Both the position numbers and the translations under genes were made by a program. A DNA stretch of 64,000 nt from Nomia melanderi (lineage: Eukaryota > Arthropoda > Insecta > Hymenoptera > Halictidae): contig NW_027475141.1 of the NCBI RefSeq assembly GCF_051020985.1, positions 2,232,001 to 2,296,000 on the forward strand. Direction: 5' to 3'. Positions 1 through 11,409 of the stretch are shown here, one piece after another (positions within the stretch are counted from its first letter, which is position 1; every line of letters begins with the position of its first letter). The notes under the pieces were generated by a model. It was not told where the DNA came from and did not search any database. It saw only the letters and a list, made by a program, of their open reading frames with translations.

Positions 1-32
1 ACCTGCAGATAATTCACTTTGGTTTATTGCGC

Positions 33-55
33 TATCTCTAATAGCACCCGAGATA
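33..55. other. Dyad 1: TATCTC-N11-GAGATA across the monomer junction
   Basis: TATCTC at 33-38 and GAGATA at 50-55 are perfect 6-bp inverted arms with an 11-nt gap. The element recurs in every monomer that ends in GCTATCTCTAATAGC. In monomers ending in GCTATCTGTAATAGC the innermost pair is lost and 5 bp remain. Function is unknown; a protein-binding dyad or a cruciform or hairpin seed are possibilities only. Confidence 0.7.
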
Positions 56-66
56 TCACCAGATAT
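53..66. other. Dyad 2: ATATC-ACCA-GATAT
   Basis: ATATC (53-57), loop ACCA (58-61) and GATAT (62-66) form a perfect 5-bp inverted repeat. It overlaps dyad 1 and lies in the AT-rich part of the monomer. It is kept in most copies. It is lost in the subset of type B monomers that read AGAAAGCACCATATATAT at this place, for example at 24000, 34320 and 48490. Confidence 0.7.
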
Positions 67-469
67 ATATTGGATTTTCCCCTGACCCTGAGTGTCCGGC
101 CCCATGTGGCGGTGGTTTTCTCGGCTCCTGGTGGTCGGAGGTCGTTCCCGCTGCCCAGATACACGCGCAAGGGCCTCCTACGGACAATGCACTTTGATTT
201 ATTGCGCTATCACTAATAGCACCCGAGATATCACCAGATATATATTGGATTCTTCCCTGACCCTGAGTGTCCGGCCCCATGAGACTGTGGTTTTCTGGGC
301 CCCTGGTGGTAAGAAGTCGTTCCTGCTGCACAGATTCATGCGCCAGGGCCTCCTGCAGATAATGCACTTTGATTTATTGCGCTATCTCTAATAGCACCCG
401 AGATATCATCACATATATATTTGATCTTTCCCTGATCCTGAGTGTCCCGCCCCATGAGACGGTGGTTTT

Positions 470-490
470 CTCGGCCCCCGGTGGTCCGAG
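470..490. other. Dyad 3: CTCGG-N11-CCGAG in the GC-rich core
   Basis: CTCGG at 470-474 and CCGAG at 486-490 are perfect 5-bp inverted arms separated by 11 nt, the same spacing as dyad 1. Most monomers keep both arms (the consensus gap is CCCCTGGTGGT). Some break the right arm, for instance CCGATG near 4340 and in many type B copies. No known binding site was recognised here. Confidence 0.65.
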
Positions 491-2152
491 GTCGTTCCCG
501 CTGCACAGATGCATGCGCCAGGGCCTCCTGCAGATAATTCACTTTGGTTAATTGCGCTGTCTCTAATAGCAGCCGAGATATCACCAGATATATATTGGAT
601 TTTCCCCTGACCCTGAGTGTCCGGCCCAATGACACGGTGGTTTTCTGGGCCCCTGGTGGTCCGAGGTCGTTCCCGCTGCCCAGATTCATGCATCAGAGCC
701 TCCTACAGACAATTCACGTTGATTTATTACGGTATCTGTAATAGCACCCAAGATATCACCAGATATATATTGGATTTTACCCTGACACTGCGTGTCCGGA
801 ACCATGAGACGGTGGTTTTCTCGGCCCCTGGTGGTCCGAGGTCGTTCCCGCTGCACAGATTCATGCGCCAGGGCCTCCTGCAGATAATGCACTTTGATTT
901 ATTGCGCTATCTGTAATAGCACCCGAGATATCAACAGATATATATTGGATTCTCCCCTGACCCTGAGTGTCCGGCCACATGAGACTGTGGTTTTCTCGGC
1001 CCCTGGTGGTAAGATGTCGTTCCCGCTGCACAGATTCATGCGCCAGGGCCTCCTGCAGATAATGCACTTTGATTTATTGCGCTATCTGTAATCGCACCCG
1101 AGATATCACCAGATATATATTGGATTTTCCCCTGACCCTGAGTGTCCGCCCCATGAGACGGTGTTTTTCTCGGCCCCTGGTAGTTCGAGGTCGTTCCCAC
1201 TGCACAGATTCATGCGCCAGAGCCTCCTGCAGATAATTCACTTTGTACTATTGCGCTATATGTAATAGCACCCGAGATATCACCAGATGTATATTGGATT
1301 TTTCCCTGACCCTGAGTGTACGGCCCCATGAGACGGCGGTTTTCTCGGGCCCTGGTGGTCCGAGGTCGTTCCCGCTGCACAGATTCATGAGCCAGGGCCC
1401 CCTGTAGATAATTCACTTTGGGTTAGTGGGCTATCTCTAATAGCACCCGAGATATCACCAGATATCTATTGGATTTTCCCCAGACCCTGAGTATCCGACC
1501 CCATGAGACGGTGGTTTTCTCGGCCCCTCGTGGTCCGAGGACGTTGCCGCTGCACAGATTCATGCGCCAGGGACTCCTACAGACAATGCACTTTCATTTA
1601 TTGCACTGTCTGTAATAGCACCCGAGAAATCACCAGATATATATTTGATTTTACCCTGACACTGAGTGTCCGGCCCCATGAGTCGGTGGTTTTCTCGGCC
1701 CCTGGTGGTCCGAGGTCGTTCCCGCTGCACAGATTCATGCCCCAGGGCCCGCTACAGATAATTCACTTTGGTTTAGTGCGCTATCTGTTAGAGCACCCGA
1801 GATATCACCAGAGATATATTGAATTTTTCAACCGAACCTGGATGTCCCGCCCCATGAGACGGTGGTTTTCTCGGACTCTGGAGATCCGAGGTCGTTCCCG
1901 CTGCACAGATGCATGCGCCAGGGCATCCTGCAGACAATGCACTTTGATTTATCGCGCTATCTCTAATAGCACCCGAGATATCACCAGATATATAATGGAT
2001 TTTTCCCTGACCCTGACAGTCCGGCCCCATGAGACGGTGGTTTTCTCGGACCCTGGTGATCCGAGGTCGTTCCCGCTGCACAGAAGCATGCGCCAGGGCC
2101 TCCTGCAGATAACTCACTTTGGTTTATTGCGCTATCTCAAATAGCACCCGAG

Positions 2153-2316
2153 ATATCATCAGATACATCCTGGGTTTTTACACGACCTTGGGTGTCCGGC
2201 GCCATGTGTCGGTGGTGTTCTCGGCCCCTGGTGGTCCGAGGTCGTTCCCGCTGCACAGATTCATGCGCCAGGGCATCCTACAGACAATGTACTTTGATTT
2301 ATTGCGCTATCTGTAA
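2153..2316. repeat. Type C (mixed) monomer
   Basis: This monomer has the type B-like left flank (CATCCTGGGTTTTTACACG, then ACCTTGGGTG) joined to a type A-like block (TCCGGCGCCATGTGTCGG). Similar mixed monomers lie near 2700, 10910, 28750, 30150, 30310 and 63380. They look like recombinants or intermediates between the two classes. They occur left of 24 kb, where no full type B monomer was found. Confidence 0.6.
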
Positions 2317-3190
2317 TAGCACCCGAGATATCACCAGATATACATTGGATTTTTCCCTCACCCTGAGTGTCCGGCCCCATGAGTCTGTGGTTTTCTCGGC
2401 CCCTGGTGGTCCGAGGTCGTTCCCGCTGCACAGATTCATGCGCCAAGGCCTCCTGCAGATAATTCACTTTGGTTTATTGCGCTATCTCTAATAGCACCCG
2501 AGATATCACCGGATATATAATGGATTTTTCCCTGACCCTGACAGTCCGGCCCCAGGAGACGGTGGTTTTCTCGGACCCTGGTGATCCGAGGTCGTTCCCG
2601 CTGCACAGAAGCATGCGCCAGGGCCTCCTGCAGATAACTCACTTTGGTTTACTGCGCTATCTCTAATAGCAACCGAGATATCACCAGATACATCCTGGGT
2701 TTTTACACGACCTTGGGTGTCCGGCGCCATGTGTCGGTGATTTTCTCGGCCCCTGGTGGTCCAAGGTCGTTCCCGCTGCACAGATTCATGCGACAGGGCC
2801 TCCTACAGATGATGCACTTTGATTTAGTGCGCTATCTGTAATAGCACACGAGATATCACCAGATATATATTGGATTTGTCCCCGACCCTGAGTGTCCGGC
2901 CCCATGAGACGGTGGTTTTCTTGGCCCCTGGTGGTCCGAGGTCGTTCCCGCTGCACAGATTCATGCGCCAGGGCCTCCTACAGACAATGCAGTTTGATTT
3001 ATTTCGCTATCTGTAATAGCACCCTAGATATCACCAGATATATATTGAATTTTTCCCCGACCCTGAGTGTCCGGCCCCATGAGACGGTGGTTTTCTCGGC
3101 CCCTAGTGGTCCGAGGTCGTTCCCGCTGCGCAGATTCATGCGCCAGGGCCTCCTACAGACAATGCACTTTGATTTATTGCGCTATCTGTA

Positions 3191-3540
3191 ATAGCACGCG
3201 AGATATCACCAGATATATATTGGATTTTTCCCTGACTCTCAGTGTCCGGCCCCATGAGACGGTGGTTTTCTCGGCCCCTGATGGTCCGAGGTCCTTCCCG
3301 CTGCACAGATTCATGCGCCAGGGCCTCCTACAGATAATTCACCCTGGTTTATTGCGCTATCTCTAATAGCACCCGAGATATCACCAGATATGTATTGGAT
3401 TTTTCCCTGTCCCTGAGTGTGCGGCCCCATGAGACGGTGGTTTTCTCGGCCCCTGGTGGTCCGAGGTCTTTTCCGCTGCACAGATGCATGTGCCAGGGCC
3501 TCCTGCAGATAATTCACTTTGGTTTATTGCGCTATCGCTA
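3191..3540. repeat. Two-monomer block duplicated at 11060-11409
   Basis: It shares rare variants with 11060-11409 at an offset of 7869 bp (45 monomers less 6): GCACGCGAG, the TTCACCCTGGTTTATTG ending, and GATATGTATTGG with CTGTCCCTGAGTGTGCGG. A few substitutions separate the copies, for example CTGACTCTC against CTGACTCTG. Confidence 0.7.
3245..3265. repeat. Type A form of the variable 21-bp block
   Basis: In most monomers the bases between GAGTG and TTTTCTCGG are a 21-bp block beginning TCCGGCCCC and ending GAGACGGTGG. A common variant of the same class ends CATGTGTCGGTGG. This entry marks one typical copy for comparison with the type B block. Confidence 0.85.
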
Positions 3541-3834
3541 ATAGCACCCGAGATATCTGCAGATATATATTGGATATTCCCTTGACCCTGAGTGTCCGGC
3601 CCCATGAGAGGGTGGTTCTCTCGGCGCCTGGTGGTCCGAGGTCGTTCCCGCTGCACAGATGCATGCGCCAGGGCCTCCTGCAGATAATTCACTTTGGTTT
3701 ATTGCGCTATCTCTAATAGCACCCGAGATATCACCAGATATATATTGGATTTTTCCCTGGCCCTGAGTGTCCGGCCCCATGAGACGGTGGTTTTCTCCGC
3801 CCCTGGTGGTCCGAGGTCGTTCCCGCTGCACAGA

Positions 3835-4158
3835 TTAATGCGCAACGGCCTCCTGCAGACAATGTACTTTGAGTTACTGCGCTATCTCTAATAGCACCCG
3901 AGATATCATCAGATATATATTGGGTTTTACCCTGACCCTTAGTTTCCGGCCCCATGAGTCGGTGGTTTTCTCGGCCCCTGGTGGTCCGAGGTCGTTTCCG
4001 CTGCACAGATTCATGCGCCAGGGCCTCCTGCAGACAATGCACTTTGATTTATTGCGGTATCTCTAATAGCACCGGAGATATCACCAGATATATATTGGAT
4101 TTTACCCTGACCCTTAGTATCCGGCCCCATGAGTCGGTGGTTTTCTCGGCCCCTGGTG
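3835..4158. repeat. Block duplicated at 10304-10627
   Basis: Rare linked variants include ATTAATGCGCAACGGCC, TGTACTTTGAGTTACTGC and CCTGACCCTTAGTTTCCGG. The offset is 6469 bp. The two copies differ at a few sites (CACCCGAG against CACACGAG). Confidence 0.7.
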
Positions 4159-4568
4159 GTCCGAGGTCGTTCACGCTGCACAGATTCATGCGCCAGGACC
4201 TCCTGCAGATAATTCACTTTGGTTTATTGCGCTATCTCTAATAGCACCCGAGATATCACCAGATATATATTGGATTTTAGCCTGACCCTGAGTGTCCGGC
4301 CCCGTGAGGCGGTGGTTTTCTCGGCCCCTGGTGGTCCGATGTCGTTCCCGCTGCACAGATGCATGCGCCAGGGCCTCCTGCAGATAATGCACTTTGATTA
4401 ATTGCGCTATCTCTAATAGCACCCGAGATTTCACCAGATATATATTGGATTTTCCCCTGACCCTGAGTGTCCGGCCCCATGAGACGGTGGTTTTCTCGGC
4501 CCCTGGTGGTCCGAGGTCTTTCCCGCTGCACAGATTCATGCGCCAGGGCCTCCTGCAGATAATTCACT

Positions 4569-6491
4569 TTGGTTTATTGCGCTATCTCTAATAGCACCCG
4601 AGATATCACCAGATATATATTGGATTTTCCCCGGACCCTGAGTGTCCGGCCCCATGAGACGGTTGTTTTCTCGGCTCCTGGTGGTCCCAGGTCTTTCCCG
4701 CTGCACAGATTCATGCGCCAGGGCCGCCTACAGACAATGCACTTTGGTTTATTGTGCTATCTCTAATAGCACCCGAGATATCACCAGATATATATTGGAT
4801 TTTCCCCTGACCCTGAGTGTCCGGCCCCATGGGACGATGGTTTTCTCGGCCCCTGATGGTCCGCGGTCGTTCCCGCTGGCCAGATTCATGCGCCAGGGCC
4901 TCCTCCAGATAATTCACTTTGGTTTATTGTGCTATCTCTAATTGCACCCGAGATATCACCAGATATATATTGGATTTTCCTCTGACCCTGAGTGTCCGGC
5001 CCCATGAGACCGTAGTTTTCTCTGCCCCTGGTGTTCCGAGGTTGTTCCCTCTGCCCAGATTCATGCGCCAGGGCCGCCTACAGACAATGCACTTTGATTT
5101 ATTGCGCTATCTGTAATAGCACCCGAGATATCACGAGATATATATTGGATTTTTCCCTGACCCTGAGTGTCCGGCCCCATCAGACGGTGGTTTTCACGTC
5201 CCCTGGTGGTCCGAGGTCGTACTCGCTGGCCAGATTCATGCGCCAGGCCTCCTACAGACAATGCACTTTGGTTTATTGCGCTATCTCTAATAGCACCCGA
5301 GATATCACCAGATAGATATTGGATTTTTCCCCGATCCTGAGTGTCCGGCCAAATGAGACCGTGGTTTTCTCGGCCCCCGGTGGTCCGAGGTCGTTCCCGC
5401 TGCACAGATTCATGCGCCAGGTCCTTCTACAGACAATGCACTTTGATTTATTGCGCTATCTGTAATAGCACCCGAGATATCACCAGATATATATTGGATT
5501 TTTCCCTGACCCGGAGTGTCCGGACCCATGAGACGGTGGTGTTCTCGGCCCCTGGTGGTCCGAGGTCGTTCCCGCTGCACAGATTCATGCGCCAGGTCCT
5601 TCTATAGACAATGCACTTTGATTTCTTGCGCTATCTGTAATAGCACCCGAGATATCACCAGATATATATTGGATTTTTCCCTGACCCTGAGTGTCCGGCC
5701 CCATGAGACGGTGGTTTTCTCGGCCCCTGGTGGTCCGTGGTCGTTCCCGCTTCACAGATGCATGCGCCAGGGCCTCCTGCAGATAATTCACTTAGGTTTA
5801 TTGCGCTATCTCTAATAGCACACGAGATATCAGCAGATATATATTTGATTTTCCCCTGACCCTGAGTGACCGGCCCCATGAGACGGTGGTTCTCTCGGCC
5901 CCTGGTGGTCCGAGGTCGTTCCCGCTGCCCAGATACATGCGCCAGGGCCTCCTACAGACCATGCACTTTGATTTATTGCGCTATCTGTAATAGCACCCGA
6001 GATATCAACAGATATATATTGGATTTTTCCCTGACCCTGAGTGTCCGCCCCCATGAGACGGTGGTTTTCTCGGCCCCTGGTGGTCCGAGGTCGTTCCCGC
6101 TGGCCAGATTCGTGCGCCAGGCCTCCTACAGACAATGCACTTTGGTTTATTGCGCTATCTCTAGTGGCACCCGAGATATCACCAGATATATATTGGATTT
6201 TCCCCTGATCCTGAGTGTCCGGCCCCATGAGACCGTGGTTTTCTCGGCCCCTGGTGGTCCGAGGTCGTTCCCGCTGCTCAGATTCATGCGCCAGGGCCTC
6301 CTACAGACAATGCACTTTGGTTTATTGCGCTATCTCTAATAGCACCCGAGATATCACCAGATATATATTGGATTTTCCCCTGACCCTGAGTGTCCGGCTC
6401 CATGGGACGGTGGTTTTCTCGGCCCCAGATGGTCCGCGGTCGTTCCCGCTGGCCAGATTCATGCGCCAGGGCCTCCTGCCGATAATTCACT
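4569..6491. repeat. Domain 2 unit, copy 1 (11 monomers)
   Basis: This 1923-bp unit starts at the monomer with TTTTCCCCGGACCCTGAG. It contains two monomers shortened by one base at GCCAGGCCTCC, near 5250 and 6118. Its end joins directly to copy 2. Confidence 0.65.
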
Positions 6492-8065
6492 TTGGTTTAT
6501 TTCGCTATCTCTAATAGCACCCGAGATATCACCAGATATATATTGGATTTTCCCCGGACCCTGAGTGTCCGGCCCCATGAGACGGTGGTTTTCTCGGCCC
6601 CTGGTGGTCCGAGGTCTTTCCCGCTGCACAGATTCATGCGCCGGGGCCGCCTACAGACAATGCACTTTGGTTTATTGTGCTATCTCTAATAGCACCCGAG
6701 ATACCAACAGATATATATTGGATTTTCCCCTGACCCTGAGTGTCCGGCCCCATGAGACGGTGGTTTTCTCGGCCCCTGGTGGTCCGAGGTCGTTCCCGCT
6801 GCACAGATTCATGCGCCAGGGCCTCCTCCAGATAATTCACTTTGGTTTATTGTGCTATCTCTAATTGCACCCGAGATATCACCAGATATATATTGGATTT
6901 TCCTCTGACCCTGAGTGTCCGGCCCCATGAGACGGTAGTTTTCTCTGCCCCTGGTGGTCCGTGGTTGTTCCCTCTGCCCAGATTCATGCGCCAGGGCCGC
7001 CTACAGACAATGCACTTTGATTTATTGCGCTATCTGTAATAGCACCCGAGATATCACCAGATATATATTGGATTTTTCCCTGACCCTGAGTGTCAGGCCC
7101 CATGAGACGGTGGTGTTCTCGGCCCCTGGTGGTCCGAGGTCGTTCCCGCTGCACAGATTCATGCGCCAGGTCCTTCTACAGACAATGCACTTTGATTTAT
7201 TGCGCTATCTGTAATAGCACCCGAGATATCACCAGATATATATTGGATTTTTCCCTGACCCGGAGTGTCCGGACCCATGAGACGGTGGTGTTCTCGGCCC
7301 CTGGTGGTCCGAGGTCGTTCCCGCTGCACAGATTCATGCGCCAGGTCCTTCTACAGACAATGCACTTTGATTTCTTGCGCTATCTGTAATAGCACCCGAG
7401 ATATCACCAGATATATATTGGATTTTTCCCTGACCCTGAGTGTCCGGCCCCATGAGACGGTGGTTTTCTCGGCCCCTGGTGGTCCGAGGTCGTTCCCGCT
7501 TCACAGATGCATGCGCCAGGGCCTCCTGCAGATAATTCACTTAGGTTTAATGCGCTATCTCTAATAGCACACGAGATATCAGCAGATATATATTTGATTT
7601 TCCCCTGACCCTGAGTGACCGGCCCCATGAGACGGTGGTTCTCTCGGCCCCTGGTGGTCCGAGGTCGTTCCCGCTGCCCAGATTCATGCGCCAGGGCCTC
7701 CTACAGACCATGCACTTTGATTTATTGCGCTATCTGTAATAGCACCCGAGATATCAACAGATATATATTGGATTTTTCCCTGACCCTGAGTGTCCGCCCC
7801 CATGAGACGGTGGTTTTCTCGGCCCCTGGTGGTCCGAGGTCGTTCCCGCTGGCCAGATTCGTGCGCCAGGCCTCCTACAGACAATGCACTTTGGTTTATT
7901 GCGCTATCTCTAGTGGCACCCGAGATATCACCAGATATATATTGGATTTTTCCCTGACCCTGAGTGTCCGGCTCCATGGGACGGTGGTTTTCTCGGCCCC
8001 AGATGGTCCGCGGTCGTTCCCGCTGGCCAGATTCATGCGCCAGGGCCTCCTGCCGATAATTCACT
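6492..8065. repeat. Domain 2 unit, copy 2 (9 monomers)
   Basis: This 1574-bp unit starts with the same marker monomer as copy 1. Compared with copy 1 it lacks two monomers. Its segment at 7.1-7.9 kb corresponds to 5.4-6.1 kb of copy 1. Confidence 0.65.
7389..7563. repeat. Representative type A monomer (175 bp)
   Basis: This copy is close to the consensus, taking ATAGCACCCGAG as position 1. In order it holds an EcoRV site GATATC (positions 12-17), an AT-rich run with GATATATATTGG, the GC-rich core from CCTGACCCTG through GGTGGTCCGAG and GTCGTTCCCGC to CATGCGCCAGGGCC, and an AT-rich tail TTTATTGCGCTATCT. By hand count the consensus is about 51% GC overall, about 65% in positions 41-140 and about 34% in the remaining 75 bp. 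It has 9 CpGs. Most monomers in the window differ from it by scattered substitutions. The monomer start is arbitrary. Confidence 0.9.
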
Positions 8066-9136
8066 TTGGTTTATTGCGCTATCTCTAATAGCACCCGAGA
8101 TATCACCAGATATATATTGGATTTTCCCCGGACCCTGAGTGTCCGGCCCCATGAGACGGTGGTTTTCTCGGCCCCTGGTGGTCCGAGGTCTTTCCCGCTG
8201 CACAGATTCATGCGCCAGGGCCGCCTACAGACAATGCACTTTGGTTTATTGTGCTATCTCTAATAGCACCCGAGATATCAACAGATATATATTGGATTTT
8301 CCCCTGACCCTGAGTGTCCGGCCCCATGAGACGGTGGTTTTCTCGGCCCCTGGTGGTCCGATGTCGTTCCCGCTGCACAGATTCATGCGCCAGGGCCTCC
8401 TCCAGATAATTCACTTTGGTTTATTGTGCTATCTCTAATTGCACCCGAGATATCACCAGATATATATTGGATTTTCCTCTGACCCTGAGTGTCCGGCCCC
8501 ATGAGACGGTAGTTTTCTCTGCCCCTGGTGGTCCGAGGTTGTTCCCTCTGCCCAGATTCATGCGCCAGGGCCGCCTACAGACAATGCACTTTGATTTATT
8601 GCGCTATCTGTAATAGCACCCGAGATATCACCAGATATATATTGGATTTTTCCCTGACCCTGAGTGTCCGGCCCCATCAGACGGTGGTTTTCTCGTCCCC
8701 TGGTGGTCCGAGGTCGTTCTCGCTGGCCAGATTGATGCGCCAGGCCTCCTACAGACAATGCACTTTGGTTTATTGCGCTATCTCTAATAGCACCCGAGAT
8801 ATCACCAGATATATATTGGATTTTTCCCTGACCCTGAGTGTCCGCCCCCATGAGACGGTGGTTTTCTCGGCCCCTGGTGGTCCGAGGTCGTTCCCGCTGG
8901 CCAGATTCGTGCGCCAGGCCTCCTACAGACAATGCACTTTGGTTTATTGCGCTATCTCTAGTGGCACCCGAGATATCACCAGATATATATTGGATTTTCC
9001 CCTGATCCTGAGTGTCCGGCCCCATGAGACCGTGGTTTTCTCGGCCCCTGGTGGTCCGAGGTCGTTCCCGCTGCTCAGATTCATGCGCGAGGGCCTCCTA
9101 CGGACAAAGCACTTTGATTTATTGCGCTCTCTCTAA
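8066..9136. repeat. Domain 2 unit, copy 3 (partial or rearranged)
   Basis: The first about 0.5 kb follows copies 1 and 2. The unit then jumps to monomers resembling 5.1 kb and 6.1-6.3 kb of copy 1 (5031 with 8528; 6215 with 9012). This gives a mosaic that ends by about 9.14 kb. Confidence 0.55.
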
Positions 9137-10303
9137 TAGCACCCGAGATATCACCAGATATATATTGGATTTTCCCCTGACCCTGAGTGTCCGGCCCCAT
9201 GAGACGGTGGCTTTCTCGGCCCCTGGTGGTCCGCGGTCGTTCCCGCAGGCCAGGTTCCGTGCGCCAGGCCTGCTACAGACAATGCACTTTGGTTTATTGC
9301 GCTATCTCTAATAGCACCCGAGATATCACCAGAAATATATTGGATTTTCCCCTGACTCTGAGTGTCCGGCCCCATGAGACCGTGGTTTTCTCGGCCCCTG
9401 GTGCCCCGAGGTCTTTCCCGCTGGCCAGATTCATGCGCCAGGCCACCTGCAGATAATTCACTTTGGTTTATTGCGGTATCTCTAATAGCACCCGAGATAT
9501 CACCAGATATATATTGGATTTTCCCCTGACCCTGAGTGTCCGGCCCCATGAGACCGTGGTTTTCTCGACCCCTGGTGGTCCGAGGTCGTTCCCGCTGGCC
9601 AGATTTATGCGCCAGGGCCTGCTACAGACAAGGCACTTTGATTTATTGCGCTATCTGTAATAGCACCCGAGATATCACCAGATACATATTGAATTTTTCC
9701 CCAACCCTGAGTGTCCGGCCCCATGTGACCGTGGTTTTCTCGGCCCCTGGTACTCCGAGGTCGTTCCCGCTGGCCAGATTCATGCGCCAGGCCTCCTACA
9801 GACAATACGATTTGGTTTATTGCGCTATCTCTAATAGCACCTGAGATATTACCAGATATATATTGGATTTTCCCCTGACCCTGAGCGTCCGGCCCCATGA
9901 GATTGTGGCTTTCTCGGCCACTGGTGGTCCGAAGCCGTTCCCGGTGCCCAGATTCATGCGCCAGGGCCTCCTACAGACAATGCACTTTGATTTATTGCGC
10001 TATCTGTAATAGCACCCGAGATATCACCAGATATATATTGGATTTTTCCCTGACCCTGACAGTACGGCGCCATGAGACGGTGATTTTCTCGGCCCCTGGT
10101 GGTCTGAGGTCGTTCCCGCTGCAAAGATTCATGCGCCAGGGCCTCCTTCAGACAATACACTTTGATTTACTGCGCTATCTGTAATAGCACTCGGGATATC
10201 ACCAGATATACATTGGATTTTTCCCTGGCCCTGAGTTTCCGGTGTCATGTGTCGGTGGTTTTCTCGGCCCCTGGTGGTCCGAGGTCGTTCCCTCTGCACA
10301 AGA

Positions 10304-10627
10304 TTAATGCGCAACGGCCTCCTGCAGACAATGTACTTTGAGTTACTGCGCTATCTCTAATAGCACACGAGATATCATCAGATATATACTGGGTTTTACC
10401 CTGACCCTTAGTTTCCGGCCCCATGAGTCGGTGGTTTTCTCGGCCCCTGGTGGTCCGAGGTCGTTTCCGCTGAACAGATTCATGCGCCAGGGCCTCCTGC
10501 AGACAATGCACTTTGATTTATTGCGGTATCTCTAATAGCACCGGAGATATCACCAGATATATATTGGATTTTACCCTGACCCTTAGTATCCGGCCCCATG
10601 AGTCGGTGGTTTTCTCGGCCCCTGGTG
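10304..10627. repeat. Second copy of the 3835-4158 block
   Basis: It matches 3835-4158 up to CGGCCCCTGGTG and then departs (TCCCGATG against GTCCGAGG), which places the right breakpoint inside a monomer. Confidence 0.7.
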
Positions 10628-11059
10628 TCCCGATGTCGTTCCTGCTGCACAGATTCATGCGCAAGGGCCTCCTACGGACAATGCACTTTGATTTATTGCT
10701 TTATCTGTAATAGCACCCGAGATATCACCAGATATATATTGGATTTTTCCCTGACCCTGAGTGTCCGGCCCCATGTGTCGGTGATTTTCTGGGTCCCTGG
10801 TGGTCCGAGGCAGATCCCACTGCACAGATTCATGCGACAGGGCCTCCTGCAGACAATGCACTTTGATTTATCGCGCTGTCTCTAATAGCACCCGAGATAT
10901 CATCAGATACATCCTGAATTTTTACATGACCTTGGGTGTCCGGCCCCATGCTTCGGTGGTTTTCTCGACCCCTGGTGGTCCGAGGTCGGTCCCGCGGCAC
11001 AGATTCATGCGCAAGGGCCTCATACGGACAATGCACTTTGATTTATTGCGCTATCTGTA

Positions 11060-11409
11060 ATAGCACGCGAGATATCACCAGATATATATTGGATTTTTCC
11101 CTGACTCTGAGTGTCCGGCCCCATGAGACGGTGGTTTTCTCGGCCCCTGATGGTCCGAGGTCGTTCCCGCTGCACAGATTCATGCGCCAGGGCCTCCTAC
11201 AGATAATTCACCCTGGTTTATTGCGCTATCTCTAATAGCGCCCGAGATATCACCAGATATGTATTGGATTTTTCCCTGTCCCTGAGTGTGCGGCCCCATG
11301 AGACGGTGGTTTTCTCGGCCCCTGGTGGTCCGAGGTCGTTCCCGCTGCACAGATGCATGCGCCAGGGCCTATTGCAGATAATTCACTTTGGTTTATTGCG
11401 CTATCTCTA
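11060..11409. repeat. Second copy of the 3191-3540 block
   Basis: It carries the same linked rare variants as 3191-3540. In the first locus this block lies left of the 3835-4158 block; here it lies right of that block's partner, so the order is reversed between the two loci. Confidence 0.7.

Larger units (their letters stand above)
1..4400. repeat. Domain 1: mixed, divergent type A monomers
   Basis: About 25 monomers with no net length drift: landmarks at 19 and 4394 are exactly 25 x 175 apart. A one-base deletion near 1148 (GTCCGCCCC) is offset by a one-base insertion in an unusually divergent monomer at 1815-1850. I saw no regular higher-order unit. Parts of 3.2-4.2 kb recur at 10.3-11.4 kb. 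Confidence 0.7.
4400..9250. repeat. Domain 2: 9-11-monomer higher-order repeat, three copies
   Basis: Marker monomers recur in the same order, for example the one reading CTCTAATTGCACCCGAG (near 4940, 6863 and 8437) and the one with TTTATTGTGCTATC. Copy starts are near 4569, 6492 and 8066, giving units of 1923 bp (11 monomers) and 1574 bp (9 monomers). Inside copies 1 and 2 a 1749-bp offset also holds (5516 with 7265, 5866 with 7615), so whole monomers were gained or lost inside the unit. Confidence 0.75.

Noticed and set aside
53..80. Promoter: TATATAT on the + strand, CCAAT (reverse of ATTGG) on the - strand
   Set aside because: These are simple AT-rich words inside every monomer. The CCAAT context does not fit well and overlaps the TATA word. 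There is no evidence for a start site.
3295..3311. CENP-B box in the TCCCGCTGCACAGATTC segment
   Set aside because: The CCCG half agrees with the reverse of the CENP-B core, but the required T and the CGAA half are absent, including in variants reading TCCCGCTTCACAG. No other match was seen on either strand.
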